64,000 nt of DNA from Lumbricus rubellus (lineage: Eukaryota; Annelida; Clitellata; Crassiclitellata; Lumbricidae). The translations under genes and the position numbers were made by a program. The notes beneath the pieces were generated by a model that was not told the origin of the DNA, made no database searches, and saw only the letters and a program-made list of their open reading frames with translations. Where the stretch lies: positions 43,008,746 to 43,072,745 of the forward strand of contig OX243816.1 in NCBI GenBank assembly GCA_945859605.1, written 5' to 3'. This document shows, in pieces, positions 23,025 to 34,261 of the stretch; the first letter of the stretch is position 1, and each line of letters opens with the position of its first letter.

Positions 23025-24589
23025 TAGCCTATAATAATATTGTTCCCTACATTTCACAGTAATGATTGTAGGCCCTACACTAAGCTTTACCATCGCAATT
23101 GTTAACTGCAATTAATCACTTTGTGTACTATTATGAATGCATAATTGTCTGTTTGATATTCTTGGGATCAATAAACAAGTTCAAGTTCCGATCCGCCTTT
23201 GGAGTCTCTGTAGCATAGCCTACATCGTGTACAACCGTCCGGACTCGACGTAGCGCTCGTGAACAAGCTGGTGCTCTCCAGAAATTTCGAGCTATAAATA
23301 CGATAGCGATTGAAAACGTGTTGCAATAATTACAGAAAAGGCAATAATATGTTCCGCTTTTTCAGACTCTGTCGAAGTAAATGAGGTCGGACGGTCAAAC
23401 GGCTAACCCATGGCATATATAAACAGTCTAAGGCTCTAAGCTTAACCGAGGCAAAGCCGAAGTATCTGAAAACGTTGGCCGGACGTAGCCGGCATTATCG
23501 CCGAATGCTTCGTCAAACGAAGCAAAAGCCGTTTGCTTTGGGATCAGTGACATTCGGCCTGGCGTTATGAGACCCCGAATGATGGATTGGTGAGTTTAGG
23601 CCACACGGGAAGTCCGTAGTTTATTGGAAACGCAGTTGCTATTTATTCAGCGGCGCTGCCTCTGATGTTGCTGCTGTGACGGCGCCGACTGGCGAATGAA
23701 CAGGAGCGGCGACGGTGGCGGCGCCAAGCGATCAGTGAGAGTGTTGAGCTGGGTAACTATTCTGGAGGTGGTAGAACACGCTAAATTATTATGTCGGCTA
23801 GGCACGCCTTTTAAACGCCAGAGGTTGCAACTACAGTGAGATATGAACGCAGCTAATTATGGTCATTTTGAAATCAACTTCGGCTGTGGAAAAGGTTCAC
23901 AAAGACCTATGTTTAACGGAATAAATAGTTTAAATGGTTCAAAAGGAAGACAAAAAGCTCTATGTAATTAATAAGACAAACCCGGACGTCTGGCTTACCC
24001 CCAAAGCGCAATAATTGCCTCTGTGTGAAATTTATTTAATAGGAATCAACAAATAGGCCTAGTGATTGAATCTTATTGATTGATTTATTGGTTGAAATCA
24101 GAACGGCATTTTTCTACAGTCTTGCAGCTAAACATCAAGTGTTGAACTTGAAATTCAGTTATGAATTTCTCAAACTATTCATTTGTTAATAAAATTAATT
24201 AGGTCTTTCAATTTGTCCATTCCGTTGTTCATTCTTTCGCTTGGAAGAGAAAAATCAGGACAGTCTCACAAATGACCCAACCGAAAAAGGCCAAGAGCAC
24301 ACAATTGAATCCATATTACTTATATGAAAAAACGGTGGCAACTGAGATTTAAATATGAATAAGCTTAGGCTACAACGACTAAATTAATGTTGTGGTGAAT
24401 GTTATTGACTTAGGCCTATTATAGACTAATAATTGGATATTTGGAATAATTTTTAATGTAGAAAATATTGATTGATTCGTTGATTGCATTGGTAATCAGA
24501 TTCACTGTTACTGTGGTCTACTATAGTACCACAAAAAACCAATTTTTTCATTTATCATTTTATTATAATTAAATTTATTCATTTAGTCG
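23025..24589. other. Intergenic; GC-rich patch and structured segment
   Basis: No supported gene. At 23600-23780 a GC-rich patch with GGCGGCGCC words may be an unannotated promoter or 5' exon. At 23500-23558 nested inverted repeats occur (GCCGAATG..CATTCGGC around GCTTCGTcaaACGAAGC). Confidence 0.35.
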
Positions 24590-24737
24590 TTCTCTCTCTG
24601 TCTCTCTGTCTCTGTCTCTGTCTCTGTCTGTCTTTGTTTGTCTCTCTGTCTTCTCTCTCTTTCTCTTTCTCTTTGCCTCTGTCTCTCTCTCTGTCTCTGA
24701 CTCCTTTTGTCTCTCTGTTTCTGTGTCTGTGTATATC

Positions 24738-24768
<31 letters not shown>

Positions 24769-24825
24769 GCCTGTCTGTCTGTCTGTCTGTCTGTCTTTCT
24801 GTCTGTCTGTCTGTCTCCCTTCATT
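24590..24825. repeat. (TCTG)n/(TCTC)n microsatellite
   Basis: Pyrimidine-rich CTGT/CTCT repeats, purest at 24739-24820. Apparent LSVCLSVCL frames are artefacts. Confidence 0.95.
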
Positions 24826-25139
24826 TATTAATGTTTAAACCGGAGCGTATACGTAGAAAGCAGCACCTACTGTTTCGAAAGGTTATCGCCTGCTAATCTC
24901 ACAGGGCCAATCGGCGCTGCTATCACACGGCGCATGTGTCCTGAAAAGCATTGGGAAACTCTACGCAGTGATGTGAACTCTATGTCCATCTTTCATTTCG
25001 TTTTGTGGTGGCTACATCTTGCGCCGATTTGTGAAACTACTCTCAGAGGAAAGCCAGTGAAGTGGTCATCCACCGCCTGAAGTAAAAAAACATGGACAGA
25101 GAATACAGGATGATGAAAATGATGATTATAATGGATGGA

Positions 25140-25864
25140 AGTAGATGCGCAATAAGGCGTTTGAGACATTTGACCTATACAGCCTTCATTTTCGTCCATT
25201 TGACCTATACAGCCTTCATTTTCGTCCATTTGACCTATACAGCCTTCATTTTCGTCCATTTGACCTAAACAGCCTTTACTTTCGCCCATTTGACCAATAC
25301 CAGCCCAAAAAATTGAGTGCCCGCGCAGTTCAGCCAATACTCTGCTTACTTTTTCATATTCGACGTCCGGCGTAAAAAAATTTTTCTCTTGTGTATAGAA
25401 AATAACTGAAAATGGAATATACAGCTCGGCCTAAAGACAAGAGATCCCAATATAAAATGGACTACTCATCGTATAATCTGAAAGAATTACGACAAATTCC
25501 TAAACAGAGAGGACAAAGAGGATACTCGAGTTTGCGAAAAGCGGAACTCATAGCGTTCATATCGCAGGGAGATCGACTAGGCGCTCGGGCCCGGGTCAAC
25601 AAAGCACCGGCGCATACTCCCGCCACTGTGCGAGAATTGCGGGAAATTGCGAAAAAGAGAGGTGTGCGAGGATACTCGAGATTAGCAAAAGCGGAACTTA
25701 CGGCATTCTTGACTACTACTTGGAAATTTTTGCACCCGTTGCACTCGCCTGGACTTGCTTGGGACGCGGCCTAGGTCAATTGAAATGAAGGCTGTATAGG
25801 TCAAATGGACGAAAATGAAGGCTGTATAGGTCAAATGTCTCAAACGCCTTATTGCGCATCTACT
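25140..25864. mobile_element. 725-bp element with minisatellite-bearing terminal inverted repeats (Polinton-like derivative?)
   Basis: The left end AGTAGATGCGCAATAAGGCG and right end CGCCTTATTGCGCATCTACT are perfect inverses. The repeats extend inward through a 30-bp unit (TGACCTATACAGCCTTCATT..CGTCCATT) present four to five times on the left and twice, inverted, on the right. Flanks read GATGGA on both sides, a possible 6-bp target duplication, though the neighbourhood is GGAT-rich. Six-bp duplications and AG-starting long terminal repeats are features of Polinton/Maverick elements. Between the ends lies one ORF (25412-25774) with SAP-like repeats and nothing else. Confidence 0.7.
25412..25774 (+). 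CDS. 120-residue protein with two SAP/Rho-N-like motifs inside the TIR element
   Basis: MEYTARPKDKRSQYK begins a basic protein with two copies of one motif: NLKELRQIPKQRGQRGYSSL then RKAELIAFI (about residues 22-50), and TVRELREIAKKRGVRGYSRL then AKAELTAFL (about 69-97). The helix-turn-helix-like pattern LxxLRxxxKxRGxRGYSxLxKAELxxFL is that of SAP or Rho-termination-factor N-terminal motifs, which bind nucleic acid and are common in large DNA transposons and related virus-like elements. The ORF fills the interior of the element at 25140-25864. The C-terminal 20 residues (after FLTTTWKFL) run toward the right repeat and may be read-through. Whether it is expressed is unknown; no promoter or intron was seen. 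Confidence 0.6.
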   Translation: MEYTARPKDKRSQYKMDYSSYNLKELRQIPKQRGQRGYSSLRKAELIAFISQGDRLGARARVNKAPAHTPATVRELREIAKKRGVRGYSRLAKAELTAFLTTTWKFLHPLHSPGLAWDAA

Positions 25865-25865
25865 G

Positions 25866-25995
25866 ATGGATGGGTGGGTGGTTGGAAGTATGGATGGATG
25901 GATGGACAGATGGATGGACGAATGGATGGATGGGTGAGTGGGTGAGTCACCGTGAGTGGGTGGGTTGGGAGATGGTTGAGTGGACGGACGGACGA
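25866..25995. repeat. (GGAT)n-rich tract between two transposons
   Basis: Imperfect GGATGGAT/GGTGGGTG repeats fill the gap between the 725-bp element and the 6-kb element. Confidence 0.9.
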
Positions 25996-26249
25996 ATGGA
26001 TGTCAGGGGTTATTTTAACGTGCAGCTAGACACAAAGTGTGTAGTTGGAAAACGAATTTGTGCAGTTGAAAATCGGGTTTTGTGCAGTTACTTTTTTACA
26101 CACAATCGCATAAACAATGTAAGTAGCTAATATATTTTAATTAAACTGATTGCATCAAACAAAATTATAAGACATTTTTGCCGTGAATTTAACTTTAAAT
26201 TTCTATATTAATTTGTTAAGTGTTGCTTATATTTATTGAAGTCTTAGCC

Positions 26250-29200
26250 CACTCTTATAAGCACTGAAAAGCACAGGTGTTTTGTTAAGATGACACCTTA
26301 AAATGCTACCATTGCAACGTGGAAATTCAACAAGTTTCTGATTTGGCTCTGAAAAAGTAGAGGTATTTTGTTAAGATGACACCTTCAAATGCTACCATTG
26401 CAACGTGGAAATTCAAAAAGTTTCGGATTTGGCTCTGAAAAAGTAGAGGTATTTTGTTAAGATGACACCTTAAAATGCTACCATTGCAATGTGGAAATTC
26501 AAAAAGTTTCGGATTTGGCTCTGAAAAAGTAGAGGTATTTTGTTAAGATGACACCTTAAAATGCTACCATTGCAACGTGGAAATTCAAAAAGTTTCGGAT
26601 TTGGCTCTGAAAAAGTAGAGGTATTTTGTTAAGATGACACCTTAAAATGCTACCATTGCAACGTGGAAATTCAAAAAGTTTCGGATTTGGCTCTGAAAAA
26701 GTAGAGGTATTTTGTTAAGATGACACCTTAAAATGCTACCATTGCAACGTGGAAATTCAAAAAGTTTCGGATTTGGCTCTGAAAAAGTAGAGGTATTTTG
26801 TTAAGATGACACCTTAAAATGCTACCATTGCAACGTGGAAATTCAAAACGTTTCGGATTTGGCTCTGAAAAAGTAGAGGTATTTTGTTGAGATGACACCT
26901 TAAAATGCTACCATTGCAATGTGGAAATTCAAAAAGTTTCTGATGAGGCTCTGAAAAAGTAGAGGTATTTTGTTAAGATGACACCTTCAAATGCTACCAT
27001 TGCAACGTGGAAATTCAAAAAGTTTCGGATTTGGCTCTGAAAAAGTAGAGGTATTTTGTTGAGATGACACCTTAAAATGCTACCATTGCAATGTGGAAAT
27101 TCAAAAAGTTTCTGATGAGGCTCTGAAAAAGTAGAGGTATTTTGTTAAGATGACACCTTCAAATGCTACCATTGCAACGTGGAAATTCAAAAAGTTTCGG
27201 ATTTGGCTCTGAAAAAGTAGAGGTATTTTGTTAAGATGACACCTTAAAATGCTACCATTGCAATGTAGAAATTCAAAAAGTTTCTGATGAGGCACTGAAA
27301 AAGTACAGGTATTTTGTTAAGATGACACCTTAAAATGCTACCATTGCAATTTGGAAATTCAAAAAGTTTCTGATGAGGATCTGAAAAAGTAGAGGTATTT
27401 TGTTAAGATGACACCTTAAAATGCTACCATTGCAATGTGGAAATTCAAAAAGTTTCTGATGAGGCTCTGAAAAAGTACAGGTATTTTGTTAAGATGACAC
27501 CTTAAAATGCTACCATTGCAATTTGGAAATTCAAAAAGTTGCTGATGAGGATCTGAAAAAGTAGAGGTATTTTGTTAAGATGACACCTTAAAATGCTACC
27601 ATTGCAATGTGGAAATTCAAAAAGTTTCTGATGAGGCTCTGAAAAAGTACAGGTATTTTGTTAAGATGACACCTTAAAATGCTACCATTGCAATTTGGAA
27701 ATTCAAAAAGTTTCTGATGGGGCTCTGAAAAAGTACAGGTATTTTGTTAAGATGACACCTTAAAATGCTACCATTGCAATTTGGAAATTCAAAAAGTTGC
27801 TGATGAGGATCTGAAAAAGTAGAGGTATTTTGTTAAGATGACACCTTAAAATGCTACCATTGCAATGTGGAAATTCAAAAAGTTTCTGATGAGGCTCTGA
27901 AAAAGTACAGGTATTTTGTTAAGATGACACCTTAAAATGCTACCATTGCAATGTGGAAATTCAAAAAGTTTCGGATTTGGCTCTGAAAAAGTAGAGGTAT
28001 TTTGTTAAGATGACACCTTAAAATGCTACCATTGCAACGTGGAAATTCAAAAAGTTTCGGATTTGGCTCTGAAAAAGTAGAGGTATTTTGTTAAGATGAC
28101 ACCTTAAAATGCTACCATTGCAACGTGGAAATTCAAAAAGTTTCGGATTTGGCTCTGAAAAAGTAGAGGTATTTTGTTAAGATGACACCTTAAAATGCTA
28201 CCATTGCAACGTGGAAATTCAAAAAGTTTCGGATTTGGCTCTGAAAAAGTAGAGGTATTTTGTTAAGATGACACCTTAAAATGCTACCATTGCAACGTGG
28301 AAATTCAAAAAGTTTCGGATTTGGCTCTGAAAAAGTAGAGGTATTTTGTTGAGATGACACCTTAAAATGCTACCATTGCAATGTGGAAATTCAAAAAGTT
28401 TCTGATGAGGCTCTGAAAAAGTAGAGGTATTTTGTTAAGATGACACCTTCAAATGCTACCATTGCAACGTGGAAATTCAAAAAGTTTCGGATTTGGCTCT
28501 GAAAAAGTAGAGGTATTTTGTTGAGATGACACCTTAAAATGCTACCATTGCAATGTGGAAATTCAAAAAGTTTCTGATGAGGCTCTGAAAAAGTACAGGT
28601 ATTTTGTTAAGATGACACCTTAAAATGCTACCATTGCAACGTGGAAATTCAAAAAGTTTCGGATTTGGCTCTGAAAAAGTAGAGGTATTTTGTTAAGATG
28701 ACACCTTAAAATGCTACCATTGCAATGTGGAAATTCAAAAAGTTTCTGATGAGGATCTGAAAAAGTAGAGGTATTTTGTTAAGATGACACCTTAAAATGC
28801 TACCATTGCAATGTGGAAATTCAAAAAGTTTCTGATGAGGCTCTGAAAAAGTACCGGTATTTTGTTAAGATGACACCTTAAAATGCTACCTTTGCAATTT
28901 GGAAATTCAAAAAGTTGCTGATGAGGATCTGAAAAAGTAGAGGTATTTTGTTAAGATGACACCTTAAAATGCTACCATTGCAATGTGGAAATTCAAAAAG
29001 TTTCTGATGAGGCTCTGAAAAAGTACAGGTATTTTGTTAAGATGACACCTTAAAATGCTACCATTGCAATGTGGAAATTCAAAAAGTTTCTGATGGGGCT
29101 CTGAAAAAGTACAGGTATTTTGTTAAGATGACACCTTAAAATGCTACCATTGCAATGTGGAAATTCAAAAAGTTTCGGATTTGGCTCTGAAAAAGTAGAG

Positions 29201-31165
29201 GTATTTTGTTAAGATGACACCTTAAAATGCTACCATTGCAACGTGGAAATTCAAAAAGTTTCGGATTTGGCTCTGAAAAAGTACAGGTATTTTGTTAAGA
29301 TGACACCTTAAAATGCTACCATTGCAACGTGGAAATTCAAAAAGTTTCGGATTTGGCTCTGAAAAAGTAGAGGTATTTTGTTAAGATGACACCTTAAAAT
29401 GCTACCATTGCAACGTGGAAATTCAAAAAGTTTCGGATTTGGCTCTGAAAAAGTACAGGTATTTTGTTAAGATGACACCTTAAAATGCTACCATTGCAAC
29501 GTGGAAATTCAAAAAGTTTCGGATTTGGCTCTGAAAAAGTAGAGGTATTTTGTTAAGATGACACCTTAAAATGCTACCATTGCAACGTGGAAATTCAAAA
29601 AGTTTCGGATTTGGCTCTGAAAAAGTAGAGGTATTTTGTTAAGATGACACCTTAAAATGCTACCATTGCAACGTGGAAATTCAAAAAGTTTCGGATTTGG
29701 CTCTGAAAAAGTAGAGGTATTTTGTTGAGATGACACCTTAAAATGCTACCATTGCAATGTGGAAATTCAAAAAGTTTCTGATGAGGCTCTGAAAAAGTAG
29801 AGGTATTTTGTTAAGATGACACCTTCAAATGCTACCATTGCAACGTGGAAATTCAAAAAGTTTCGGATTTGGCTCTGAAAAAGTAGAGGTATTTTGTTGA
29901 GATGACACCTTAAAATGCTACCATTGCAATGTGGAAATTCAAAAAGTTTCTGATGAGGCTCTGAAAAAGTAGAGGTATTTTGTTAAGATGACACCTTCAA
30001 ATGCTACCATTGCAACGTGGAAATTCAAAAAGTTTCGGATTTGGCTCTGAAAAAGTAGAGGTATTTTGTTAAGATGACACCTTAAAATGCTACCATTGCA
30101 ATGTAGAAATTCAAAAAGTTTCTGATGAGGCACTGAAAAAGTACAGGTATTTTGTTAAGATGACACCTTAAAATGCCACCATTGCAATTTGGAAATTCAA
30201 AAAGTTTCTGATGAGGATCTGAAAAAGTAGAGGTATTTTGTTAAGATGACACCTTAAAATGCTACCATTGCAATGTGGAAATTCAAAAAGTTTCTGATGA
30301 GGCTCTGAAAAAGTACAGGTATTTTGTTAAGATGACACCTTAAAATGCTACCATTGCAATTTGGAAATTCAAAAAGTTGCTGATGAGGATCTGAAAAAGT
30401 AGAGGTATTTTGTTAAGATGACACCTTCAAATGCTACCATTGCAATGTGGAAATTCAAAAAGTTTCTGATGAGGCTCTGAAAAAGTACAGGTAATTTGTT
30501 AAGATGACACCTTAAAATGCTACCATTGCAATGTGGAAATTCAAAAAGTTTCTGATGGGGCTCTGAAAAAGTACAGGTATTTTGTTAAGATGACACCTTA
30601 AAATGCTACCATTGCAATTTGGAAATTCAAAAAGTTGCTGATGAGGATCTGAAAAAGTAGAGGTATTTTGTTAAGATGACACCTTAAAATGCTACCATTG
30701 CAATGTGGAAATTCAAAAAGTTTCTGATGAGGCTCTGAAAAAGTAGAGGTATTTTGTTAAGATGACACCTTAAAATGCTACCATTGCAATGTGGAAATTC
30801 AAAAAGTTTCTGATGAGGCTCTGAAAAAGTACAGGTATTTTGTTAAGATGACACCTTAAAATGCTACCATTGCAATGTGGAAATTCAAAAAGTTTCTGAT
30901 GGGGCTCTGAAAAAGTACAGGTATTTTGTTAAGATGACACCTTAAAATGCTACCATTGCAATTTGGAAATTCAAAAAGTTGCTGATGAGGATCTGAAAAA
31001 GTAGAGGTATTTTGTTAAGATGACACCTTAAAATGCTACCATTGCAATGTGGAAATTCAAAAAGTTTCTGATGAGGCTCTGAAAAAGTACAGGTATTTTG
31101 TTAAGATGACACCTTAAAATGCTACCATTGCAATGTGGAAATTCAAAAAGTTTCTGATGGGGAGG
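26250..31165. repeat. 86-bp tandem satellite, about 57 monomers with higher-order structure
   Basis: The monomer contains GAGGTATTTTGTTAAGATG, ACACCTTAAAATGCTACC and GGAAATTCAAAAAGTTTC. The spacing between equivalent sites is exactly 86 bp at the left end. Monomers fall into classes by their junction (CGGATTTGGCT, CTGATGAGGCT, GCTGATGAGGAT) and by AACGTGG, AATGTGG or AATTTGG. Class order recurs: a multi-monomer block at 27101-27295 is repeated at 29939-30133, offset 2838 bp = 33 x 86. The array ends inside a monomer at GTTTCTGATGGGG. Confidence 0.97.
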
Positions 31166-31391
31166 GGCACATCCCCTCCCCATACCCCTCCCCATACCCC
31201 TCCCCATGCATACCCCTCCCCTACCAGTCTCGGCGCTACGCGCCTCACGAGAGTCCTTCGGACACTCGATTGTCTGCCCCCCAGAAACCTGATTTTCCCC
31301 CCCAGCGAAGGGGGACTAGATTAAACACTGCTCTTTGGAGAAGTAGGTTTATAAGCTTACCCAGTTACACTATCATGATAATGATAATAGT
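31166..31391. other. C-rich low-complexity patch after the satellite
   Basis: CCCCTCCCCATA repeats, then a GC-rich stretch with short inverted words (GGCGCTACGCGCC, GTCCTTCGGAC). No gene. Confidence 0.6.
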
Positions 31392-31830
31392 AATATGTGA
31401 CTCGTCATGACGGAATGAGTCGTAAGTCGCCCAATGCACAACGCTGCAAATCGCTTTTAAAGGTGTCCAATCTTCAAATTATTGATTTTTCCATTTTTCC
31501 ATTTTTGGAATATACATTATATAATATCTCAAAAATATTTAAACTGACTTTATTTTGCTGTTTTTAACATGCTATTTGTGCAGATTAAATTACCAATAAG
31601 ATTTAAAACATATATAAAAAATTAAGAAAATCGCGTTTTCCCAACATTTTCTGTTAGGACGAAAAGGAATAGGATAGATTAAAAAATTTATAACTCCACA
31701 AGCACTTGGTCGATTTTGATGCGTAATAGCTCATTTTGAAGGTAATTTAACATGGAATAACATGGAATACATAACTCAAAATACTCAGAAAGGGCCTAAC
31801 GACTCATTTCGTTATGACTGGTCACATATT
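31392..31830. mobile_element. 439-bp MITE nested in the 6-kb element
   Basis: Left AATATGTGACTCGTCATGAC and right GTCATGAC-like GTTATGACTGGTCACATATT are inverse over about 32 bp with four or five mismatches (both continue into AATGAGTCGT). The interior is AT-rich with no ORF. The target duplication is unclear against the AAT-rich flank. Confidence 0.75.
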
Positions 31831-31955
31831 AATAATAATAAAATAATATAACAAAAATAATAATAAATTAATAATAATAATAAGTAATAATAATAATAAA
31901 TAATAATATTAATAATAATAAATAATAATAATAAACTAATAATAATAATAATTAG
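31831..31955. repeat. (AAT)n microsatellite
   Basis: AATAATAAT array with occasional interruptions, inside the 6-kb element. Confidence 0.95.
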
Positions 31956-32054
31956 ACCTTAGTCTCAATAATGACCAATCTACCCGATGTAGGATGCTAT
32001 TCTGATAATTATGTGCAGTTGAGAAATTTCCTTAAAATAACCTCTGATGGATGT

Positions 32055-32640
32055 TGCTCAAACCTACAACTGTTTTTTTTCTTTCTCCTTTTCTTGCATT
32101 CCTTCTTACAACCTCAATCGAGAAATTTTTAGTGAGCATTTGAATCGACGAGTGGCGCTTTAAAAATGTTCATTCACAATTTCGACATGTAGCCTATACT
32201 CGATCGCATACGAAGAAAATGACAATTTTTGTAGCGCCTGCATCTCCATGCATGAGTCGCCGCCTCTATCGACCACCAGACGGCGCTCTATCCGAATCTG
32301 ACGTCAAGCCTCGTTCCGGACTCAGCAGACGACGACGACGCGATTGACGTTCCCGCCAATGCCATAAATCGATTTTTGTAGCGCCAACCACCACCACCAT
32401 CCTCTGTCCGAATGAGCGACGCTGATTTAGCTGCCATCCTCCTCCTCCCATCGATCGGCCGCTGACACCCAGGCATTCGCCCCCTAAGACCCTCGGCTTA
32501 GACGGGCGGCGATGCCCGCTGCAGGAGCCCGTCGCTTGACCGGCGGTCTTATCTGCCACCAATATTCCCTGATCCCCATCCGATCCACGCTGATGTGTGT
32601 CCACCATAATTATATCTACGCATACACACGCGTACGTATA
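32055..32640. other. Complex single-copy-looking sequence, no supported gene
   Basis: GC-richer stretch (32230-32600) between the 6-kb element and the ACAT array. A minus-strand frame runs through it but is only kept open by the neighbouring repeat; no splice or domain evidence. Confidence 0.35.
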
Positions 32641-32644
32641 TACG

Positions 32645-33152
32645 TGCATACGTACATGCATGCATACATACATACATACATACATACATACATACATACA
32701 TACATACATACATACATACATACATACATACATACACACATACATACATACATACATACATACATACATACATACATACATACATACATACATACATACA
32801 TACATACATACATACATACATGCATGTACATACATACATGCGTACATACATACATACATGCATACATGCATGTACATACACACATACATACATACATACA
32901 TACATACATACATACATACATACATACATACATACATACATACATACATACATGCATGCATGCATGCATACATACATACATACATACATACATACATACA
33001 TACATACATACATACATACATACATACATACATACATACATACATACATACATACATACATACATACATACATACATACATACATAGTATTACATACATA
33101 CATGTACATACATACATACATACATACATACATACATACATACATACATACA

Positions 33153-33182
<30 letters not shown>
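32645..33182. repeat. (ACAT)n array, about 540 bp
   Basis: Nearly pure ACAT tetranucleotide with islands of ATGC and GTAC variants. It is open in several frames (MYVC, YIHT) because 4-bp units cycle without stops; these are not genes. Confidence 0.98.
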
Positions 33183-33183
<1 letters not shown>

Positions 33184-33459
33184 TCATCGGTATGTTTACG
33201 TTTATATATTATATTCTATGGTATGTTTGTATTTGACGCGTATATCTCGTTATCATATGCGTGTAGCCCATAGACGCCTAATTACGTGGGACTAGCCCCG
33301 TTTTATGCTTCATTAGTACGATACCCTTATGGGCTCATGCGGGAATTAAGCGCTCACTTTCGAAGCTTAAATATAACTTCATCTGTATAATATGTATTTA
33401 TGTGTGCAAGTATATGTACATGGACGTATATGTACACATACATTTATGTACATGTATAC

Positions 33460-33498
<39 letters not shown>

Positions 33499-34216
33499 AG
33501 TCGTTAGAAAAACACTTTCTATGTATGCGAATTGAATGAATATGCAATCCCCTTTGCAACTAGTATTTCGATACACAACCGCTTAAAATTCGGTCGTGTA
33601 AGCTCATATAGGCTTACTGGTGAGTGTTGAGTATATACATGTATACACTGTTGCCTGGATTGGGTGCGTCATGATGCGTAGGCCTATACAACTATACATG
33701 CATGAGCTCAATGTTGAACACGTGACATCTACATTTAAAATTTCCAATGGATTCCAATGTTATTGTATTATTGGTGCTGATATGTTTATTTTCATTCTGA
33801 TAGAAACAGATAGAAAAAATTGACGAACATTAAGCTTAATTATAAATAAAATATAAAAACTGATAATTAAATATTGAATAAATGACTAAGTTCCAACAAG
33901 TAGGCTAAGTTATTAACAATTAACAATTGACGTAGCCTAATTCGCAACAGTGGAAGAAAGTAAATAAACGATTACCCAAATAAAACCATTAAATAGGCTA
34001 AATAATTAAGTAAATCATAAGGAAACAATCTAGAAGCAACGTAAGTTATTTTGAGAATCACCAAAAGTATATAGGGGCCTATAATAATGTCGACTCAGAA
34101 AATGCCGAAACTCAAATTTTTATAGCGCTTCTGCAAGTCAAGCGCAGGTCATCATGAGCTTATCCACAAGCGCTACGTCAAGTCAACGGGGTTAAATGCA
34201 GCGCGAAATGTCGGCC

Positions 34217-34217
<1 letters not shown>
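33183..34217. other. AT-rich intergenic, no gene
   Basis: Includes an (AT)n run at 33464-33495. At 34118-34200 a segment reading ATAGCGCTTCTGCAAGTCAAGCGC may be a degraded reverse-oriented retroelement tail. Nothing else supported. Confidence 0.4.

Positions 34218-34261
<44 letters not shown>
34218..34261. repeat. (CA)n microsatellite
   Basis: About 19 CA dinucleotides. Confidence 0.98.

Larger units (their letters stand above)
26004..32046. mobile_element. 6.0-kb hAT-like element carrying a satellite array
   Basis: Ends CAGGGGTTATTTTAA (26004-26018) and TTAAAATAACCTCTG (32032-32046) are inverse with one mismatch in 15. The 8-mers ATGGATGT at 25996-26003 and 32047-32054 are identical. Subterminal TGTGCAGTTGA words occur near 26059 and 32010. 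The interior is the 86-bp array (26250-31165), a C-rich patch (31160-31320), a nested MITE (31392-31830) and an (AAT)n tract. No transposase is visible, so it would be non-autonomous. The left terminus continues TTTTAACGTGCAG, identical to the end of the MITE at 8338-8533. Confidence 0.75.

Noticed and set aside
25171..25300. CRISPR-like 30-bp repeats
   Set aside because: Units are contiguous with no spacers and are mirrored inverted at the other end of a transposon.
27101..30133. Two identical 64-codon frames
   Set aside because: They are satellite read-through in repeated blocks, informative for array structure but not genes.
26250..31165. CRISPR array
   Set aside because: Units are head-to-tail 86-bp satellite monomers with no unique spacers, in animal DNA.
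32266..33295. Very long MYVC/YIHT open frames (up to 303 codons)
   Set aside because: They are produced by the ACAT tetranucleotide array, which has no stops in several frames. No domain, splice site or complex sequence supports a protein.
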